A DNA stretch of 64,000 bases from Zopfochytrium polystomum (lineage: Eukaryota > Chytridiomycota > Chytridiomycetes > Chytridiales > Chytridiaceae): assembly GCA_025765615.1 (NCBI GenBank), contig JAIVFJ010000280.1:1-64000 (forward strand), given 5' to 3'. Made by a program: the position numbers and the translations under genes. The notes under the pieces are model-generated. The model was not told the DNA's origin, did not search any database, and saw nothing but the letters and a program-made list of their open reading frames with translations. Of this stretch, positions 60,501 to 64,000 are shown one piece after another. Position 1 is the stretch's first letter. Each line of letters starts with the position of its first letter.

Positions 60501-63500
60501 ATGGGCCGAGGCTCTCAACCTGCCAATTGCATCAATTGGGCGAGCCAGTTCGTTCTTCTCCCTGGGAGGTGACTCATTGTCAGTAATCAAGGCAGCTTCA
60601 GCAAGCTCTGCAAAGGGGCTTCCTATCACTGTTGCAGAAATATTCCGTGCGCAAACAGTGAAAGCAGTTTCAATAATCATTGACAGCAAGCTTGCCCAAG
60701 CAAGCAGCATTGAGCTTGATGTTGAAGCGTGGCCTCGTTTCCATTTCAGGTAAAATGACACTGTGCCATATCCTCTGATGCACCAAATTGACCAATTCTC
60801 AACAGAACTGAAACCATGGAGGAAATTAAGTCAGAGTTGCTGGCTCGTGGTGGGCACTCAATAGAAGATGCGTATCCCGCAACGCCTCTGCAAGCAGGCA
60901 TGATTGCTGCGACGCTCAAGGACCGCACCTCGTACGTCAACCAGTGCGTGTTTGAGAGCGGCAGCGAGAAAGGCTTTTCGGCAGAGCGGCTTGAGACTGC
61001 GTTCCGTGCCATAACAGCGAAGCACTCCATCTTGCGGACGGCTTTCGTGGCCACCGCAACAGAAGGAGTCTGTCAAGTGGTCATGGCACACACATTGGAC
61101 GCGCAGATTGCTGTGGTGGAAGGCGCCGAGCTCCAAAGCTTCCTTTCTGCTGATGCAGCCCGGGGCTTTGAACTGGGAGACAAGTACTGGATTCGCGTCG
61201 CCTTGGTGGTTGGAGCTGGCGAGCCGTTGGTCGCAAAGCAGCACGTTGTTGTCACAATACACCACGCGCTGTACGACGGTTGGTCCCTTCCCATGATCCT
61301 TGGGGACCTGCAGAAAGCGTACGCCGATCAAGAGCTGGAAGATCGACCGTCCATTCGGGGATTCGTGGACTACATAAATGCGCAAGATGCAGATACCTCT
61401 GCATCATTCTGGCGGGATTACCTGGCTGGTTGCACAGCGGCAGAGCTGTTTTCGCTGGGACCAAGCAAGCCGGGCAAGAATGAAGAGAGGCCCATTGTGG
61501 TAACATGCTCAACGCCAATGGCGGTGCTCTTGGACCAAGCAAAGACCATTGGTGTCACTGTCGCAAGTCTAGCTAAAGCTGCGTGGGCTTTCACTCTCCG
61601 CAAGTATCAACGCTCGAATGACGTTGTATTTGGACAAGTCCTGGCAGGGCGTGATGCGCCTGTCAAAGGAGTTGAGCGGTATGTGCTTGGCATTGCAATT
61701 GCTTGCATTTTTCTTGTGCTCCTTTTTGGACTTCAATCATTGCTGAGATTCCTTTTTGCTTAGGATTGTTGGCCCACTGCTGAGCACCGTCCCATTCAGG
61801 ACGAAAGTGTCCGATTCAGAACTCGTTGCGGATGTTGTACGTACGGCTCAAGCTTCCCAAAGCCATTTGCTGCGCAATTCAAACGCAAGTCTTGTGGATA
61901 TAGCACGCGCTGCCGGTATGCAAAGTACTACGGACCTGTTTAATACGCTCTTTGTGTACGAGAGCGTTCCAGAGAATGCCTCTCGCGACAATTACGGTTT
62001 TGTAGTGCCTCTTTCTGTTGGCATACAGTCTTCCATGTCGGTAGCGTATGCTCTTGAGTGTGTCATATGGCCCACTGCAACGGTGCTGGATCTGGAAATC
62101 AAATTCGACCATGCGAAATTTACCAGACACCAGGCCGCGGCACTGCTTCACGAGTTTGACTTCACCATTTCGAAGTTGGTTGAATGTGTGCGACTCAGAT
62201 TGCGTTCAGAGGAAATGTGGAGGCTGTCAGAGAGTCCCGAGTTAAATGTCCCAAGATCCACAAAACCACCATCGTACAGCCTCATTCATAACGCGTTCGA
62301 ATTTCAGGCCTTGCTGAACCCGGAAGCAGTTGCAGTCGAGCACGAGGGCAAATCTGTAACCTACAAAGAGCTTGATTTGGCCGCCAATATTCTCTGCCGG
62401 CGCCTGCAGTCCATTGGTGTCAAAGCAGGCGATCGAGTCGGCTTGCTTGCTAGCCGCTCTCTCGAAATGATTGTGGGAATGCTGGCAGCGTTGAAAAGCG
62501 GGGCAGCGTACGTGCCTGTCGACGCGGCAACTCCGGGCGCCCGCGCAGAGTATATTTTTGCAACAGCGGCGGTTTCGATGGTCCTGTTTTCTCCTTCAGC
62601 GTCCCTTCTTGTGCCTAAACTCACTCTTCCGGCTTTTTGCGCGGTAATGGAAATTTCGGTTCTTAAACCTGAGTCGAACAATGTGCCGTCTTCCAAGCCA
62701 CCGGAAAGTGCGACTGGGAGCTCCACAGCTTTTGTCGTTTTCACGTCAGGGTCCACGGGAAACCCCAAGGGTGTACTAGTGACTCATGCGGGGGTTGCGC
62801 GATTATTTGACGAGCCACTGAAAGTGTCGCACCTTGGTCTGGGTGTGCGAATGTCGCAGTTCCTTGCTATTGGATTTGACGGTGCCCAGAGTGAAATCTT
62901 CATCGCGCTTGGGACTGGCACAACACTCGTTCTTCGGTCGACGGGCGAGCCAATGAAGACAATCGCCTCTGTGGACGTTTTACACATCACGCCAACAGGG
63001 TTGGGACAATTGAATCCGGAGGCTTTTCCGAACTTGAAACAAATTTTTGTTGGTGCAGAACATCTTCCTGCTGCGCTTGCCGAAAAGTGGAGCCGCCATT
63101 TGCGTTTGATCAACCTATATGGACCGACAGAGACATCTTGCTTCGTGGCGGGCACCGTAGTCGAACCGCAAGAGGTGGTGACTGTAGGGAGACCTTTGGC
63201 GCACTCGAGTTTGTTTGTTGTCGACTCCGAAATGAGGCTAGTCCCGAAAGGCGTTGTTGGGGAGCTCGCGATTGGCGGATTGTGCGTAAGCGGCGGATAT
63301 ATCGGCCTTCCTGACGAGAACGCTAAACGATTCGTTCCGAATCCTTTCGGCGAAGGGCGACTGTATCGAAGTGGCGACCTGGTAAGGTGTCTCTCATTTC
63401 TCATTTGTGCGGGTGTAGGCTGCGTAGAGGTTAATTCCTGCCAAATTTCGAGGATCTCCCACTGACAAACGTCTTAATTTGACACGGCTATCAACGTCCA

Positions 63501-64000
63501 ACTAGGTGCGCTGGTTGGACAATGGGCATCTTCAGATAGTAGGGCGTATCGACAACCAGGTGAAGTTTAAAGGGTATCGAATCGAGCTGGACGAGGTCGC
63601 AGGGGCCATCGGGAAGTTCGAGAGTGTGCAAGCATCGACGGTCGTGATAGAGGGAAATGCCTTGATCGCCTTTGTCTGTCCTCCGTCAGATTGGGATGAA
63701 CTCCGACGGCACCTTGTTGAGCTTCTACCACACTATATGGTACCGAGCCGCTTTGTTGGAGTAGATGCATTTCCGGTCAACAGTAACGGCAAGCTGGACA
63801 AGTCCAAGTTAATAGACCACCTCGCGGCACTTGACCTTGCAGATTTCAGCGAGCCTGTTACAAGCACAGAACGGACACTTGCTGCTGTTTGGGCTCAGGT
63901 TTTGGGGATATCAGCGGGGAGCATCGCTCGAACGTCTGCTTTCTTCGCCCTCGGTGGAGACTCACTTAGTATAATCCGGGCGTCTGTTGTGTGCCAATCA
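32848..64000 (+). CDS. Giant nonribosomal peptide synthetase, at least nine C-A-T modules (3' end beyond window)
   Basis: CDS = join(32848..34034, 34099..36157, 36252..36568, 36631..37590, 37662..39597, 39841..40187, 40263..41138, 41349..43272, 43516..43862, 43938..44813, 45024..46947, 47004..47350, 47406..48245, 48321..50253, 50304..50647, 50715..51590, 51676..53293, 53418..54043, 54121..54996, 55069..57019, 57074..57408, 57465..58337, 58410..60360, 60415..60749, 60806..61678, 61764..63381, 63506..>64000), about 9,548 residues so far. All phases agree and each splice restores a conserved NRPS motif. A TGA in frame 18 nt upstream supports ATG 32,848. Each module condenses (HHxxxDG), activates (YTSGSTGKPKG, YGPTE, GYRVELGE, NGK) and carries (GGDS, the phosphopantetheine site) one residue. 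No E, MT or TE domain is seen. The product is a peptide of at least nine residues. Parts of the gene are near-identical duplications. Confidence 0.95.
36631..40187 (+). other. NRPS module 2 (C2-A2-T2)
   Basis: Exons 36631..37590, 37662..39597, 39841..40187. C2: FPTTPLQSAM and TIHHALYDGWS (about 37,117). The intron between its lobes uses a GC donor (AG|GCAAGT). A2: YTSGSTGKPKGV (about 38,653), FDMCQQEIW, TYGPTEAT, YRTGDLGRV, NANGK. T2: YFAVGGDSI. Inferred pocket DMQISITIVK. From 38,653 onward, all of this module recurs in module 3. Confidence 0.85.
38653..45415 (+). repeat. Overlapping segmental duplication, offset 3,675 bp
   Basis: 38,653-41,740 and 42,328-45,415 (3,088 bp each) read the same wherever compared, introns included. 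The copied unit is A2 from the A3 core motif, T2, C3 and the start of the next A exon. The left breakpoint is at TACACATCTGGTTCGAC (YTSGS); the right one is after GCCGTCTTGATCG. Confidence 0.9.
40263..43862 (+). other. NRPS module 3 (C3-A3-T3), chimeric A domain
   Basis: Exons 40263..41138, 41349..43272, 43516..43862. C3: FPPTPLQAG and TMHHVLYDGWS (about 40,715), with a GC donor (AG|GCGAGT) at 41,139. A3 is unique from 41,741 to 42,327 (N-terminal part). From the YTSGSTG motif (42,328) onward it equals A2 and T2, including the 243-nt intron. Its inferred pocket is therefore the A2 pocket, DMQISITIVK. Confidence 0.85.
43938..47350 (+). other. NRPS module 4 (C4-A4-T4)
   Basis: Exons 43938..44813, 45024..46947, 47004..47350. 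C4 equals C3, lobe intron included, up to 45,415. A4 is unique after that: YTSGSTGNPKGV (about 46,006), FDMCQYELW, TYGPTETT, LTGDLGRL, NSNGK. T4: FYGLGGDSI. Inferred pocket DMYMTITMFK, related to A2 but distinct. Confidence 0.85.
47406..50647 (+). other. NRPS module 5 (C5-A5-T5)
   Basis: Exons 47406..48245, 48321..50253, 50304..50647. C5: FPTTPAQMG and SIHHALYDGWC (about 47,823). A5: YTSGSTGKPKGV (about 49,306), FDGCQMAIW, SYGPTEVS, YRTGDIGCL, GYRIEMNEI, and NSNKK instead of NSNGK; the catalytic Lys517 equivalent is still present. T5: FFALGGDSL. Inferred pocket DGMYTGSIAK. This is a single-copy module without close duplicates here. Confidence 0.85.
50694..55033 (+). repeat. C-domain N-lobe cassette duplication, offset 3,406 bp
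   Basis: 50,694-51,627 and 54,100-55,033 match almost perfectly (one A/G difference noted, 50,774 against 54,180). Both breakpoints lie in introns: 21 nt before the C6/C7 exon and 37 nt into the following intron. Confidence 0.85.
50715..54043 (+). other. NRPS module 6 (C6-A6-T6)
   Basis: Exons 50715..51590, 51676..53293, 53418..54043. C6: YPATPLQAG and TIHHALYDGWS. A6: FTSGSTGNPKGV (about 52,656), FDGAQSEIF, LYGPTETS, YRSGDLV interrupted by a phase-0 intron at 53,294-53,417. There is no intron at the NSNGK junction, unlike the other modules. T6: FFALGGDSL. Inferred pocket DGSHFGLCFK. The module recurs as module 9. Confidence 0.85.
54121..57408 (+). other. NRPS module 7 (C7-A7-T7)
   Basis: Exons 54121..54996, 55069..57019, 57074..57408. 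The C7 N-lobe is essentially the C6 DNA. The 72-nt intron between the lobes is a multiple of three and has no stop. A7: YTSGTTGQPKGV (about 56,072; a Thr replaces Ser in the loop), FDMCQQEIW, TYGPTEAT, YRTGDLGRL, NSNGK. T7: FFSLGGDSL. Inferred pocket DMQISITIIK, one residue from A2/A3. Confidence 0.85.
54188..61715 (+). repeat. Tandem module duplication, offset 3,341 bp
   Basis: 54,188-58,374 and 57,529-61,715 match. This covers C7-A7-T7 and the C8 N-lobe against C8-A8-T8 and the C9 N-lobe, with all introns. The right breakpoint is 37 nt inside the C-lobe intron. Confidence 0.9.
57465..60749 (+). other. NRPS module 8 (C8-A8-T8)
   Basis: Exons 57465..58337, 58410..60360, 60415..60749. A tandem copy of module 7 at offset 3,341, introns included. 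Only the first 20 or so residues of C8 (TETMEEIKSELLARGGHS) differ from C7. Inferred pocket DMQISITIIK. Confidence 0.85.
60806..64000 (+). other. NRPS module 9 (C9-A9-T9, cut by window edge)
   Basis: Exons 60806..61678, 61764..63381, 63506..>64000. C9 starts as C8, then from 61,716 (inside its lobe intron) onward the sequence is that of module 6 at offset 10,088, including the intron within A9. The T9 GGDS site (about 63,953) is inside the window. The rest of T9 and any termination domain are not. Inferred pocket DGSHFGLCFK. Confidence 0.85.

Larger units (their letters stand above)
50782..64000 (+). repeat. Module 6/module 9 duplication, offset 10,088 bp
   Basis: 50,782-53,912 and 60,870-64,000 match to the window edge. 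C6-A6-T6 is repeated as C9-A9-T9 with the intron inside A6/A9. Confidence 0.9.

Noticed and set aside
32848..64000. Assignment as a hydroxamate siderophore synthetase
   Set aside because: The C-domain motif style is shared with such enzymes, but module number and order do not fit the compact siderophore layouts and no ornithine oxygenase or acyltransferase is present.
1..64000. CRISPR arrays, operons, ribosome binding sites, phage attachment sites
   Set aside because: The DNA is eukaryotic. No spacer-repeat structure or bacterial gene layout was seen.

Overview
This is eukaryotic, almost certainly fungal, nuclear DNA. Its genes are split by short GT-AG introns (mostly 50-240 nt, some with TACTAAC-type branch sites). 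It has eukaryotic tRNA genes (one with an anticodon-loop intron), Ty3/gypsy, LINE-like and copia-like remnants, dense microsatellites, and a multimodular NRPS whose condensation motifs (HHALYDGWS) are of the fungal type. An early-diverging zoosporic fungus (chytrid-like) is my best guess from intron density, microsatellites and the small Cys-rich protein with a GPI-like tail. That placement is inference.

Layout. 1-2.7 kb: an LTR plus 5' gag of a Ty3/gypsy element on the minus strand (running off the left edge) and the 5' half of a decayed LINE. 2.7-11.2 kb: gene-poor DNA with tRNA-Lys, tRNA-Glu and tRNA-Trp, a broken tRNA-Leu, dispersed repeats and hairpin-bearing tandem repeats. 11.3-12.0 kb: a small eight-cysteine protein with a GPI-like tail. 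13.0-18.3 kb: a five-exon ABCC/MRP-type ABC transporter. 19.1-24.7 kb: a composite of broken retroelements. 24.7-27.7 kb: no gene seen. 27.7-29.4 kb, minus strand: a four-exon S41/IRBP-like protease. 30.4-31.4 kb: a three-finger zinc protein.

The last half, 32,848 to the right edge, is one giant NRPS gene that is still open at base 64,000. I reconstruct 27 exons (26 introns, all phases consistent) giving about 9,548 residues and nine C-A-T modules, the ninth cut by the window edge. No epimerisation, methylation, thioesterase or terminal domain is seen inside the window. Every C domain keeps HHxxxDG, every A domain keeps Asp235 and Lys517 equivalents, and every T domain keeps GGDS.

The main finding is how this gene has grown. 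Modules are repeated as genomic cassettes with their introns. A 3,088-bp segment recurs at offset 3,675, with its 5' breakpoint exactly at the YTSGSTG core motif, so A3 is a chimera carrying the A2 specificity pocket. A 3,341-bp module is repeated in tandem (modules 7 and 8). The module 6 cassette recurs 10,088 bp later as module 9. Four successive C-domain N-lobes are essentially the same DNA. The resulting pocket order is a-b-b-c-d-e-b'-b'-e and continues off the window.

How the genes may work together (inference): the zinc-finger gene just upstream and the MRP-type transporter 14.5 kb away could be regulator and exporter of the NRPS product. The S41 protease and the Cys-rich protein have no evident link to it.
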